64,000 nt of DNA, taken from Marinobacter sp. GTDB lineage: Bacteria > Pseudomonadota > Gammaproteobacteria > Pseudomonadales > Oleiphilaceae. The DNA is taken from positions 124,001-188,000 of the forward strand of contig JAGYIS010000002.1 in NCBI GenBank assembly GCA_018402255.1. Reading direction: 5' to 3'. Below are positions 1 through 8,213 of the stretch, piece after piece. The notes under the pieces were generated by a model that was not told where the DNA came from, searched no databases, and saw only the letters and a list, made by a program, of their open reading frames with translations. The translations under genes and the position numbers were made by a program. Each line of letters begins with the position of its first letter. Position 1 is the stretch's first letter.

Positions 1-27
1 GATCGCGTACACTGAAACCTGATTGTT

Positions 28-40
28 ACCTGTTACAGGT
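28..40. promoter_or_regulatory. Perfect 13-bp palindrome, candidate operator
   Basis: ACCTGT-T-ACAGGT lies in the 227-base stretch downstream of pxpC, where I see no convincing gene. A dyad of this size suits a dimeric repressor, perhaps acting on a gene beyond the left edge of the window. The half-sites resemble those of a lux box, but the spacing is far too short for one. Function is a guess. Confidence 0.25.
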
Positions 41-227
41 GTCTGTATGGATCAGAATCAAAATCACGAAACCGATCTCGACCGGGAAAGCCGTCGTTTT
101 GCGGTGTCTGCCAATCGTGGCAGGGCGAGTCACCGTGTGCGTTATGTTGAATCGGGGGGTGCGGCCGTCGATAACGAGGAGTGCACCTTTTGCCAAGCGG
201 TGCCGGATCTCTCGGACGGCGGCAAAG

Positions 228-1181
228 TCATTGCCACTCAAGTGACTGGCCGCAAGAACGCCAGCGAGTGCACTGATAATGACGTTCAAACAACCGACGC
301 TCATTCTGCACCGTAGCGATGTCTGTCAGCTCAAACCGTACCTGTGCTCCCGGCAGTTGCTGGGCCAGAGCGCCGCAGTCCAGGGTTGGAACAACGCCGG
401 GTTTGGGGTAGCCGCCGATGGTCTGGCAGTCATTCAGCAATACAATAGGCAGCCCGTCCCCCGGGATCTGTAGCGCTCCATTGGCAATGCCTTCAGAGAT
501 GATTCCAGATGGGGGCGAACTCATCGCCGGCCCATTCAGCCTGAACCCCATCCTGTCCGAAAGGTCACTGACGCGATAAACGCTGGTTGTCAGTCTCTGC
601 ATGTCGTTGGGGTGGAAATCACGATACTGGTAGCCGGGGATCAGCCGTAATCTCGTCTCGGTATCCGGAGCCAGGCGGTGCTGCAGAGGTACTGATCGAA
701 TGGGCTGCTGGTGACCATCCTCGAGCGCCACCAGACGATCACCGGTTGTCACGGAACCCTGGCCGGCGATGTATTCGCGAACAACTACCGAGCGGCTACC
801 AAAACACTCGGGTGCATCCAGCCCGCCAGCCATGGCGAGGTAGATCAGACGATGGCTTGATGAGTACCCGATCACGAGCTCGTCACCGTCGGTCAGGTTC
901 TGTGTTTGCCAGAGCGGCACCGGCCGGCCATTCAGGCGGACTGGCGCCTCTGCGCCCGTCAGTGCAATTTGCAGGTTACCCCGGGCAACAGCATGAAACC
1001 CTCCCAGCACCATTTCCAGGCAGGCGGCATTGCGAGGGTTGTCTAGCAGTTTGTTTGCCCAGGTGTAACTGCGGAGATCCAACGCTCCACCCTGGGCCAG
1101 GCCGTGATGGCGATAGCCTTGTCGACCCGCGTCCTGGATGGTGCTCAACGCCCCGGGGCTGATAACATCTAGTCCGCTCAA
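228..1181 (-). CDS. pxpC: 5-oxoprolinase subunit C (PxpC, KipA-like)
   Basis: This is the biotin-dependent carboxyltransferase-like (KipA/AHS2) subunit of the PxpABC 5-oxoprolinase, which opens 5-oxoproline to glutamate using ATP in the cytoplasm. The 317-residue length fits the family (about 310), and the N-terminus shows the typical ISPGALSTIQDAGRQGYR. The start is a TTG that overlaps the pxpB stop as TTGA, and I accept it because homologues begin at this point. It is the last gene of pxpA-pxpB-pxpC. The last 20 or so residues look atypical, so the C-terminus may be affected by a sequence error. Confidence 0.88.
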   Translation of the reverse strand: MSGLDVISPGALSTIQDAGRQGYRHHGLAQGGALDLRSYTWANKLLDNPRNAACLEMVLGGFHAVARGNLQIALTGAEAPVRLNGRPVPLWQTQNLTDGDELVIGYSSSHRLIYLAMAGGLDAPECFGSRSVVVREYIAGQGSVTTGDRLVALEDGHQQPIRSVPLQHRLAPDTETRLRLIPGYQYRDFHPNDMQRLTTSVYRVSDLSDRMGFRLNGPAMSSPPSGIISEGIANGALQIPGDGLPIVLLNDCQTIGGYPKPGVVPTLDCGALAQQLPGAQVRFELTDIATVQNERRLFERHYQCTRWRSCGQSLEWQ

Positions 1182-1876
1182 GATGCACCGACCCCTGTTA
1201 ACTGGCCGCCCGCCGCCAGAAAATCGTCCCGATTGATCGCCCGAAACCTTACCCGATCACCAACCTTCAGCAGAGACAGGGTTTGGGGATCAAACAAGGG
1301 TGTGGGGCACCGGCCGATAATCTGCCAGCCGCCCGGAGACGCTTGTGGATAGACTGCGGTTTGCCGATTGGCTATGCCAACACTGCCCGCCGGAACCCGT
1401 GTGCGGGGTGTTTGCTTTCGGGGCCGGGCAATGCTCGGGTCAACTTCACCCATAAACGCAAACCCCGGCGCAAATCCAAGCGCGTGAACCCTGTATTCCA
1501 GGGCGGTATGCCGCCGAATCACTTCTTCGGCATCAAGGCCGGTGTCTGCAGCCAATTCGGCAAGGTCCGGCCCGGATTCGTCGCTGTAATACACCGGCAG
1601 TTCCACCAGATCTCCGACGATATTCTGGTCGGGTCCGGGCGCGCTCATTTCGGCATCGATAATGGCCCTCAACCTGGCAATCACCGCCCGATAATCCACC
1701 GACAACGGGTCATAGATAACGAGCATGGTCGTGTAGGACGACACAAGGTCGATCAGCCAGGGAAATTCCTTGTCACGAATAGATTGGGCGAGACGGCAAA
1801 GTCGGGTAGGGAGTGTATCGTCGATGGCGTGGGCGAGAGTGATCAGCACCGCATCTTCAGACACTGGCGCAATCAT
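1178..1876 (-). CDS. pxpB: 5-oxoprolinase subunit B (PxpB, KipI-like)
   Basis: This is the KipI/allophanate-hydrolase-subunit-1-like component of 5-oxoprolinase, 232 residues. The conserved stretch HALGFAPGFAFMGEVD lies near the middle, followed by PRTRVPAGSVGIANRQTAVYP, which is characteristic of the family. The frame stays open further upstream, but the ATG at 1876 is the likely start because it shares one base with the pxpA stop (TAATG), a common translational-coupling arrangement. PxpB works with PxpC on the phosphorylated or cyclised 5-oxoproline intermediate; exact chemistry is from family knowledge. Confidence 0.9.
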   Translation of the reverse strand: MIAPVSEDAVLITLAHAIDDTLPTRLCRLAQSIRDKEFPWLIDLVSSYTTMLVIYDPLSVDYRAVIARLRAIIDAEMSAPGPDQNIVGDLVELPVYYSDESGPDLAELAADTGLDAEEVIRRHTALEYRVHALGFAPGFAFMGEVDPSIARPRKQTPRTRVPAGSVGIANRQTAVYPQASPGGWQIIGRCPTPLFDPQTLSLLKVGDRVRFRAINRDDFLAAGGQLTGVGAS

Positions 1877-2613
1877 TATCCGGGTTTGCCAAGTGCCAGG
1901 CGGATAGCCGTAATAGCAGAGAGTGCCTCGGCGTTGTCGCCATGAACACACAGGCTGTCTGCCGGAAGCTCAAGCCAGGTGCCTGTCGCACTGTGGACGC
2001 CACCTTGTTCAGCAAATGACCGGGCCTGACGAACAATGATGTCCGGGTCTTCGTGCACGGCTCCGGCCTGACGCCTGGAAACCAGTTGGCCTTCGTCGTC
2101 ATAAGCGCGGTCGGCAAAGGCTTCCAGTAGCAATGGGATGCCGACGTCGGCTGCCATCTGTTGATGTTCTCTAAAGTTTCGAGTGACCGGGATCATCAGG
2201 GGCAGATTTTGCCGGAAGGTTCGGGTGGCCTGCATTACCGCGCGCAGCAAGACCTGGTCCCGCATCATGTCGTTATTCAGGGCGCCGTGGGGTTTTACGT
2301 AGCTCAGGACTAGCGCTTCTTTCCGGCACATGCCCTCCAGGGCGCCTAACTGATAGAGCAGCAGGGCCTCGATTTCTTCCGGGGTATGGGAGATTGATCG
2401 GCGACCGAACCCGGAAAGATCGTTATAGGAGGGATGGGCACCTACTTCGACGTTGTGCCGGGCGGCCAGGGCAAGGGTCTGGCGGATCACCATGGGGTCT
2501 GCGGCGTGAAAACCGCAGGCCACGTTGGCCATGTCAATCAGGGGCATAACCTGATCGTCCTGGCCCATTTGCCAAACGCCGTAGCTTTCACCCAGATCGC
2601 AATTCAGTTTCAT
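1876..2613 (-). CDS. pxpA: 5-oxoprolinase subunit A (PxpA, LamB/YcsF family)
   Basis: This LamB/YcsF-family protein of 245 residues is the first subunit of the PxpABC complex, which recycles 5-oxoproline, a damage product of glutamine and glutamate. The N-terminus MKLNCDLGESYG, the motif ANVACGFHAADP and the stretch YVKPHGALNND are family hallmarks. It leads the three-gene operon and lies 15 bases downstream of ferrochelatase on the same strand, so it may be partly co-transcribed with hemH. Confidence 0.92.
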   Translation of the reverse strand: MKLNCDLGESYGVWQMGQDDQVMPLIDMANVACGFHAADPMVIRQTLALAARHNVEVGAHPSYNDLSGFGRRSISHTPEEIEALLLYQLGALEGMCRKEALVLSYVKPHGALNNDMMRDQVLLRAVMQATRTFRQNLPLMIPVTRNFREHQQMAADVGIPLLLEAFADRAYDDEGQLVSRRQAGAVHEDPDIIVRQARSFAEQGGVHSATGTWLELPADSLCVHGDNAEALSAITAIRLALGKPG

Positions 2614-2628
2614 GCCGCCTCGGGTCCT

Positions 2629-3741
2629 TCAGATATCAGTGCGACCGGGAAATGTTGCCTGTTTGCGGGCCTCGGCACATCGTTGTCTTGCGGAAAGCAC
2701 CTCCGCATCGTTTTGAGGTATTACCCAGCCTTCCAGGTTTTCTTCGACCAGTTGCACCAGGGCATCAATATGGCCGGGGGTTGCGTTCAGGCAAGGGATG
2801 TAGCCGAACGCTTCGCCACCGGACTCCATAAAGTATTCCCGGTTTTCCTCGTTGATTTCCTCAATGGTCTCCAGGCAATCAGAGGAGAAGCCGGGGCAGA
2901 ATACATCAATTGATTTTACACCTTTTTCAGGCAAGGATTTAAGCGTTTCATCGGTGTAGGGCTGCAGCCATTCCTCCCGGCCAAAGCGGGACTGGAAGGT
3001 TGTCATGTATTCGTCTGGCCCTAGCCCAAGGCGTTCGGCCAGAAGCCGGGACGATTTGTGGCATTCACAATGGTAGGGATCGCCTTTCTTCAGATACTTC
3101 AGCGGCACGCCGTGGTATGACAGCACGAGTTTCTGGTGGCGACCGTGGTTGGCCCAATGTGCTTCGATATGTTGCGCCATTGCCTCGATGTAGGCCGGGT
3201 AGTCGTGGTAATGGGAAATAAACCGGAAATCCGGCAGCCAGCGGCGTTTGGCAAAATCGTTGGCAATGGCGTCGAAAGTAGATGCCGAAGTGGATGCCGA
3301 ATACTGTGGATACAAAGGCAGCACCAGTAGCTTGCGCACGCCCTGAGCCTGCATTTCATCGAGCACCCGGGAGATCGATGGGTTGCCATACCGCATGGCG
3401 AAGCCGACTACCACATTGCTGCCATATTTGGCTTTCAAAGCCTCTCGGATGCCTTCAGCCTGCTTGGCGGTATGGATCAGCAAGGGCGAACCCTCCGGTT
3501 GCCAGACACTGGCGTAGGCTTCGGCGCTTTTTTTCGGTCGGATACGCAGAATCACACCGTGCAGGATCAGCCACCAGATGGGTCTGGGCACTTCCACCAC
3601 GCGAGGGTCCCATAGAAACTCAGCCAGGTAACGTCGCAGTGCCGACGGTGTGGGTGCATCCGGGGTGCCCAGATTAGTGACCAGTATGCCCAGGCGTTCG
3701 GGCTGGTTGTGGCTGAAGTTTTCGGTTCCTTTATACGGCAT
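2629..3741 (-). CDS. hemH: Ferrochelatase
   Basis: Ferrochelatase inserts Fe2+ into protoporphyrin IX in the last step of protoheme synthesis, at the cytoplasmic face of the inner membrane. The protein has 370 residues. The metal-binding SYHGVP histidine is near residue 208 and the acidic DCLETIEEI motif near residue 290, and the N-terminus carries GILVTNLGTPDAPT. Start ATG MPYKGTENFSH. It lies between a rhodanese-like gene and pxpA on the same strand. Confidence 0.95.
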   Translation of the reverse strand: MPYKGTENFSHNQPERLGILVTNLGTPDAPTPSALRRYLAEFLWDPRVVEVPRPIWWLILHGVILRIRPKKSAEAYASVWQPEGSPLLIHTAKQAEGIREALKAKYGSNVVVGFAMRYGNPSISRVLDEMQAQGVRKLLVLPLYPQYSASTSASTFDAIANDFAKRRWLPDFRFISHYHDYPAYIEAMAQHIEAHWANHGRHQKLVLSYHGVPLKYLKKGDPYHCECHKSSRLLAERLGLGPDEYMTTFQSRFGREEWLQPYTDETLKSLPEKGVKSIDVFCPGFSSDCLETIEEINEENREYFMESGGEAFGYIPCLNATPGHIDALVQLVEENLEGWVIPQNDAEVLSARQRCAEARKQATFPGRTDI

Positions 3742-3765
3742 GGAGGCAATCCGGTGGTTAGGGTT

Positions 3766-4194
3766 TTAGCGTTTGTTGGCTTGTTGCATCAGCCGGGGAA
3801 TCAGGCCGGTAATGTCGTAACCCGCCCGTTGAGCTTTAGACAGGATATCCTGAGGGTCATGCTCCCGAGCATTGCTCAATGACCATAACACGGTACAGCG
3901 TGTTCCCGAGCGACAGAAAGCGAATACGGGCTGGCTTGCGTCGCGGATCATTGCGCCAAACCGGTCAACGTCAGCATCGGTGATGTTGCCAGACTCTACC
4001 GGCATGTATACCCAACTCAGTCCGTGCTCTGCGGCGGCCGCCTCAATATCCGCCATGGCAGGCTGGCCAGGCTCTTCCCGATCGGGCCGGTTGGCAACGA
4101 GGGTCTTGAACCCCAGGCGGGCAATGTCTGCCACATCAGCCACGGTGATTTGCGGTGCAACTGAAATGCTGTCATCGATCTTTCTGATATCCAC
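3766..4194 (-). CDS. TIGR01244/DUF442-type sulfurtransferase-like protein
   Basis: A 142-residue protein of the DUF442 (TIGR01244) family, related to dual-specificity phosphatases and rhodanese-like sulfur carriers. The P-loop CRSGTR places the nucleophilic cysteine near residue 95. Homologues are often fused or adjacent to persulfide dioxygenases of the ETHE1/Blh type, which suggests handling of persulfide sulfur (inference). Two YeeE/YedE half-transporters lie just upstream on the same strand, which supports a sulfur role. It may be co-transcribed with them, although a long hairpin sits in between. Confidence 0.8.
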   Translation of the reverse strand: MDIRKIDDSISVAPQITVADVADIARLGFKTLVANRPDREEPGQPAMADIEAAAAEHGLSWVYMPVESGNITDADVDRFGAMIRDASQPVFAFCRSGTRCTVLWSLSNAREHDPQDILSKAQRAGYDITGLIPRLMQQANKR

Positions 4195-4219
4195 TGGGTC
4201 ACTCCAAAATTAAGCAGGT

Positions 4220-4245
4220 GCCTCCGGACCGGCCGGTCCGGAGGC
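4220..4245. repeat. 26-bp perfect GC-rich palindrome, possible terminator or mRNA hairpin
   Basis: The arm GCCTCCGGACCGG is followed directly by its exact reverse complement, giving 13 paired positions and almost no loop. It sits between the stop of the upstream YeeE/YedE gene and the DUF442 gene, all read on the minus strand. The bases after it include only a short T run (TTTT), so it is a weak intrinsic terminator at best. It could instead be an mRNA-stabilising hairpin or an operator. Confidence 0.6.
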
Positions 4246-4285
4246 AGTTTAACCGAGTCTTGTTGCAGATTTACAGTGATTAGGT

Positions 4286-4717
4286 TCAGTTGGCCGAGGA
4301 TGCTCTGCTGCGTTCAATCATTTCATAAATCAGCATACCGGCGATCATCGATCCGACAAACACCACGGCCTTGATTTCGCCGGCGCCGAGCGCAACCAGT
4401 CCTGGCCCCGGACAGAATCCGGCGATGCCCCAGCCAATGCCAAACGTCAGGCTGCCGATCACCAGGCGCTTATCAATCCGGGTGTTTGTTGGTAGCTTCA
4501 TGTCGAAGCCCAGTAACGACAAGGTGCGCTTTTTAGCAAAGGTGAACGCCACCAGTCCGACCAGAATGGCACCGCCCATAACAAACGCCAGGGAGGGATC
4601 CCATAAGCCAGCAAGATCCAGAAATCCGAGCACTTTCTCAGGGTTTGCCATGCCAGACACAATCAGGCCAAAGCCGAACAGCAAGCCCGCGAACAACGAT
4701 GTGAGTGAATATTTCAT
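4286..4717 (-). CDS. YeeE/YedE-family transporter, half-size (second of pair)
   Basis: A small integral membrane protein of 143 residues with about four hydrophobic segments, homologous to one half of the YeeE/YedE (TsuA) thiosulfate importers. The signature GIGWGIAGFCPGPGLVALGAG contains the conserved cysteine thought to pass thiosulfate along in TsuA. The start, MKYSLTSLFAGLLFGFGLIVSGM, lies 4 bases after the stop of the other half, so the pair is one transcription unit and the products probably form a heterodimer (inference). Confidence 0.85.
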   Translation of the reverse strand: MKYSLTSLFAGLLFGFGLIVSGMANPEKVLGFLDLAGLWDPSLAFVMGGAILVGLVAFTFAKKRTLSLLGFDMKLPTNTRIDKRLVIGSLTFGIGWGIAGFCPGPGLVALGAGEIKAVVFVGSMIAGMLIYEMIERSRASSAN

Positions 4718-4721
4718 GGCA

Positions 4722-5159
4722 TCAGGCTCCGATCAGGTGGCGTGCAACAAAGACCGTCGCAAAACCGGCCGCCATGAAGCTCAGGGTGGCGACGAGCGAC
4801 CTTAACGACAAGCGGGACAGCCCGCATACGCCATGACCACTGGTGCAGCCCGAGCCATAGCGGGTGCCAATACCGACCAACAGACCAGCGATGACCAAGG
4901 CGGGGTAGCCGGCATTGATTTCAATTGGTGGCAGATCGCCAGCCAACATCCACAAAAGCGGGGCGCCGATGATCCCGGCCAGAAAGGCAACGCGCCACAG
5001 GATGTCCAATTTGGTCGGTATCAGCAGGCCCCCGAGGATACCGCTGATACCGGCTATCCGGCCATTCAGCAGCAGAAAACTGGCGGCCGCCAGGCCAATC
5101 ATGACGCCGCCCGCGAGGGCAGAGCCGGGGGTAAACTGACTCCACGCAATATCAATCAT
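4722..5159 (-). CDS. YeeE/YedE-family transporter, half-size (first of pair)
   Basis: A membrane protein of 145 residues carrying the other half of a YeeE/YedE sulfur-compound transporter. The key motif [23 protein letters not shown] contains the conserved GCTSGHG cysteine. The frame is open a few codons further upstream, but ATG 5159 has a GGAG about ten bases ahead and gives the usual N-terminus. With the next gene it makes a two-piece equivalent of the single-chain TsuA importer; the substrate (thiosulfate or related) is inferred. Confidence 0.85.
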   Translation of the reverse strand: MIDIAWSQFTPGSALAGGVMIGLAAASFLLLNGRIAGISGILGGLLIPTKLDILWRVAFLAGIIGAPLLWMLAGDLPPIEINAGYPALVIAGLLVGIGTRYGSGCTSGHGVCGLSRLSLRSLVATLSFMAAGFATVFVARHLIGA

Positions 5160-5218
5160 TTGAGGTCTCCAGTAATCCACGGATTGGGAATAAGCTTATA
5201 AGTGGGGGCGATAATAAC

Positions 5219-5247
5219 AAAAAAAAGCCCGGCAAGGGATGCCGGGC
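5219..5247 (-). terminator. Intrinsic terminator, minus strand, no obvious upstream gene
   Basis: GCCCGGCA and TGCCGGGC form an 8-bp stem with a 5-base loop, followed on the minus strand by a run of eight T. No minus-strand coding gene lies between here and 5936, so the terminator may end an unannotated small RNA or shield the YeeE/YedE genes from read-through. The rest of the stretch to 5512 holds a palindrome and presumably the phasin promoter, but no gene I can support. Confidence 0.7.
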
Positions 5248-5323
5248 AGAGGCGTGCGAGTAGTATCCATGAAAGACTTCCAGACAAACCGGCATCAACT
5301 GGGATACCGGTATTGGAAAGTAT

Positions 5324-5340
5324 TGACCATAATTTGGTCA
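5324..5340. promoter_or_regulatory. Palindrome TGACCA-N5-TGGTCA, candidate TetR operator
   Basis: Two perfectly inverted 6-base half-sites, TGACCA and TGGTCA, are separated by TAATT, about 170 bases upstream of the phasin start. A PhaD-type TetR gene lies directly beyond the phasin, and PhaD regulates phasin genes in pseudomonads, so this is a reasonable candidate for its operator. The assignment is inference from position and symmetry only. Confidence 0.4.
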
Positions 5341-5512
5341 GTTCAAGAAAGCGGGGCTTTCGTTTGGGAACATTTTTTCATATCCCATCCGTCTTTATAT
5401 TGCGCCCTTTAATGGCAGTGCTTTCAGCGGTGCGAGCAGGACCACTGAAATCCCGGTTTGGCTGTAATACAATAGATGACGATTCCTTCCGCATTGTGGC
5501 CAAGAGGTATGC

Positions 5513-5932
5513 ATGTCTGACAGCGACGACAAACAACCAGAGAATGATCCGCAATTGGCGGACAAAATAAAGGATTCCGCCCGTCAGATCTGGCTGGCGG
5601 GCCTTGGCGCCTTCACCAAGGCGGAAGAGGATACCGGCAAGCTGTTTGATCGCCTGGTTCAGGAAGGTGAGCAACTGGAAACCCGAACCCGAGGCGCCGT
5701 TGAAAAACAGATTCGGACCGTCGAAGACCGGGTAGGTGAGGTGCGCGAGCGAGCGACCGGCACCTGGGACCGGCTTGAGCATATGTTTGATCAGCGCGTA
5801 TCCGGAGCATTGCGGCGACTGGGGATTCACCGCCGGGAAGAGATCGAATCTCTGGAGCACCGGATTGCGGCACTGGAAAGTGAGCTGGCCCGGTTACGCG
5901 GCGATGCGCCGGTAAACGATGAAGAAGATTAA
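5513..5932 (+). CDS. Phasin-family (PhaI/PhaF-like) granule-associated protein
   Basis: A 139-residue acidic helical protein of the poly(hydroxyalkanoate) granule-associated family. The N-terminal core KIKDSARQIWLAGLGAFTKAEEDTGKLFDRLVQEGE is the classic PhaI/PhaF phasin signature. The C-terminus (about residues 100-130) is a short coiled coil, EEIESLEHRIAALESELARL. Such proteins coat PHA granules, but some bacteria use them as chaperone-like proteins, and no PHA synthase lies in this window. It ends 3 bases from the convergent TetR gene. Confidence 0.85.
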   Translation: MSDSDDKQPENDPQLADKIKDSARQIWLAGLGAFTKAEEDTGKLFDRLVQEGEQLETRTRGAVEKQIRTVEDRVGEVRERATGTWDRLEHMFDQRVSGALRRLGIHRREEIESLEHRIAALESELARLRGDAPVNDEED

Positions 5933-5935
5933 CGC

Positions 5936-6568
5936 TTACAGGTAACTGCGGCTGGTCAGTCTTATTTCCTGCTGCTCTTCTGCTGCCAGGTAGGGGAGGA
6001 TCAGGTGCAGCATCTGGTAGACCCCTTTGCCGGGGTCTACAGAATCCCGGTCATCCAGATGAGACAGGGTATCGAAGCTGCTCCAGTAACAGGCGGTGAG
6101 CGTAAGCTGTTCACACAGGGACAGCAGCTCGTCATCGCTGATGGCCATAACCCCCTGACGGCGAAAGCTTTCTGACAGCGTCATGAAGGCCGCTTTCTTC
6201 TTTTTCAGAATACGCCGGAAACGGACCTGCAATTGGGTATAGCGGGAAAGAACGTTAACCAGATCCTGATACATGAACCGGTAGCGAGCCACCGCCTCAA
6301 ACAGAAGATGCAGGAAAAAACTGAACTCATCCAGAGATATGTCGGCATCTTCCGGCACGGCCAGTAGGTCCAGCAATTCGGATTCGAAGCTGTCGAACAG
6401 CTCCTCAACAATGTCGCCCTTGCTCTTGAAGTGGTAATAGAGATTACCGGGGCTGATCTCCAGTTCGTCGGAGATCAGCAGCGTGGTGACGTTGGGCTCG
6501 CCCAGGCTGTTAAACAGCTGGAGGCTGGTGCCGAGGATCCTGTCCCTGGTTTTTATTTTCTTCATCAT
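5936..6568 (-). CDS. TetR-family regulator, PhaD-like
   Basis: A 210-residue TetR/AcrR regulator. The N-terminal helix-turn-helix (about residues 10-55) reads TRDRILGTSLQLFNSLGEPN then LEISPGNLYYHFKSKGDIVEELF, closely matching PhaD of pseudomonads, which controls phasin and PHA synthase genes in response to a CoA metabolite. It is convergent with the phasin gene and 15 bases downstream of xthA. Target and ligand are inferred from the family and neighbour. Confidence 0.82.
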   Translation of the reverse strand: MMKKIKTRDRILGTSLQLFNSLGEPNVTTLLISDELEISPGNLYYHFKSKGDIVEELFDSFESELLDLLAVPEDADISLDEFSFFLHLLFEAVARYRFMYQDLVNVLSRYTQLQVRFRRILKKKKAAFMTLSESFRRQGVMAISDDELLSLCEQLTLTACYWSSFDTLSHLDDRDSVDPGKGVYQMLHLILPYLAAEEQQEIRLTSRSYL

Positions 6569-6583
6569 TAAACGATCAGTGGT

Positions 6584-7396
6584 TCAAAGGTCAAACCGGG
6601 CCCAGATCGGGCAATGGTCCGAAGGCCTTTCCATGGCGCGGATCTGGTAGCTCACACCTGCATCTGAGGCTTTTGGGAGCAAGCTGTCGTTGGCCATGAT
6701 CAGGTCGATGCGCAGACCACGCCGGGGCTCTCGCTCAAAGCCTTTGCTGCGGTAGTCAAACCAGCTGAAGGTGTTGGCCTCGTCCGGGTTCAGGTGGCGG
6801 AACACATCTGTGAAGCCACGTTGCTCAACCTGGCTTAACCACTCCCGTTCTTCCGGCAGAAAACTGCATTTGCCGCTGCGCAACCAGCGTTTGGCGTTAT
6901 CAGGGCCAATACCAATGTCTTTGTCGGTGGGCGATATGTTCATGTCGCCCATCAACACAACATGCCCGGGCTGCGCTGATAACTCGTCAAGATAACTCAT
7001 CAGGTCCTGATAGAACTTTTGCTTGGCAGGAAATTTTACCGGGTGATCACGGCTCTCACCCTGCGGAAAGTAGCCGTTGATGACCGTGAGTGGGGCACCG
7101 TTAACGGTGAATCTGGCGGTAATCAGGCGCCGCTGGGCGTCAGGCTGATCTGTTGCGTAACCTTTTATCACCTCGTCCGGCTCCGCCCTGGATAACAGCG
7201 CTACGCCATAGTGGGTCTTCTGGCCGTGAAAGTGAACGTGGTAACCCAGATCGCGAATGGCCTCTACCGGGAACTCTTCGTCGGTAACCTTGGTTTCCTG
7301 CAGGCCGATCACGTCCGGGGCCAACTGCTCGATAACGGCCTCGAGCTGGTGCAGGCGGGTGCGAATACTGTTGACGTTAAACGACACGAACATCAT
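6584..7396 (-). CDS. xthA: Exodeoxyribonuclease III
   Basis: An Mg2+-dependent AP endonuclease and 3'-5' exonuclease for base excision repair, 270 residues, close to E. coli ExoIII (268). Visible active-site motifs are the glutamate in GLQETK near residue 34, GDMNISPTD in the middle, FSWFDYRSKGF, and the terminal SDHCPIWARF histidine. The start is one of two consecutive ATG codons. The downstream TetR gene follows after 15 bases and may be co-transcribed. Confidence 0.95.
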   Translation of the reverse strand: MMFVSFNVNSIRTRLHQLEAVIEQLAPDVIGLQETKVTDEEFPVEAIRDLGYHVHFHGQKTHYGVALLSRAEPDEVIKGYATDQPDAQRRLITARFTVNGAPLTVINGYFPQGESRDHPVKFPAKQKFYQDLMSYLDELSAQPGHVVLMGDMNISPTDKDIGIGPDNAKRWLRSGKCSFLPEEREWLSQVEQRGFTDVFRHLNPDEANTFSWFDYRSKGFEREPRRGLRIDLIMANDSLLPKASDAGVSYQIRAMERPSDHCPIWARFDL

Positions 7397-7475
7397 GGGC
7401 GCGGAGTCTCCGGATCAGTTTGTTCCGAAGTTTAACACACAGTTCAAGGGGTTCCGTTTGCCCTCTCTGCGGAAT

Positions 7476-8213
7476 TCAGGGCGTCAGCTCACAATCCGGA
7501 TAACTCGATACGTCATAGCGAATGTGCGCAGTGTAGTTTTCGTCGGAATTTTTGCGAATGTTGGTCAAGCCCAGGTAGTCAGTTAGCGCGCCTTCACGGT
7601 TGTAGCCAAGCACAATGGAGTCTACCAGAAACCTCAGAACCAAACTGGTCGGGCGAATCCGAACCACCACATCGGCATTCACCTGATCACTTGAGGTGGG
7701 TTCGAGTACAAAGCCGTAGTGCTCGCCCCGGGTTGGCGCCAGAAACCGGAATTCTACCGAATCGCCATTGGTGACTTTGTCCCAGTTTGCCCTGACAAAT
7801 TGATCAAAACCCGCGTCCACAACCAGACGGTCATCGAAGGAAACACTGAAGTTTTCTGTGTTTCCGCCGGGCGCCTGCCATTGGATCTCCAGGCTGTTTG
7901 GTTCCGGGTAACGGATAGTCAACAGCTCATTATACTCCGTTTGGTCAAACTCAACGGATGGGCGCACGGTAGCGTTGTCGTAACTCAGCTTTTTGTCGGC
8001 AAAGCTGTCGGCGCGCGGTGATTTCCGATAGTCCACTTGATGACTGGTGGGCTGGAATACGCCCTCGGCGCAGGACCCTTCCACCCGGTGAGACTCCTGA
8101 TAGAGCATATTGCCTTTGTCGTCTTTCGCGGTACCGGTAAATTCGAAAGGAACGGCAAGCGCACAGGGGGCCGTCAGCAACACTGCACTCAGTGTGAGGG
8201 ATGATCGGATCAT
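7476..8213 (-). CDS. Secreted protein of unknown function, end of the lipid operon
   Basis: I do not recognise a named family. The 245-residue product starts with a clear signal peptide (MIRSSLTLSAVLLTAPCALA then VPFEF) and appears rich in beta-strand, with two cysteines (about residues 48 and 240). The N-terminal section, FEFTGTAKDDKGNMLYQESHRVEG, recalls proteins that remove or bind lipid, but this is only an impression. It overlaps the DUF2878 gene by 4 bases and ends the operon that contains cfa, so a role in envelope-lipid modification is likely by context. Confidence 0.7.
   Translation of the reverse strand: MIRSSLTLSAVLLTAPCALAVPFEFTGTAKDDKGNMLYQESHRVEGSCAEGVFQPTSHQVDYRKSPRADSFADKKLSYDNATVRPSVEFDQTEYNELLTIRYPEPNSLEIQWQAPGGNTENFSVSFDDRLVVDAGFDQFVRANWDKVTNGDSVEFRFLAPTRGEHYGFVLEPTSSDQVNADVVVRIRPTSLVLRFLVDSIVLGYNREGALTDYLGLTNIRKNSDENYTAHIRYDVSSYPDCELTP

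Noticed and set aside
23..316. Short open frames on both strands at the left edge
   Set aside because: They overlap each other and the pxpC tail, and none shows a family signature or clear ribosome-binding site.
5378..5860. Minus-strand open frame opposite the phasin
   Set aside because: Tempting because of the orphan terminator at 5219, but the phasin signature on the plus strand is certain and the frame lacks a ribosome-binding site.
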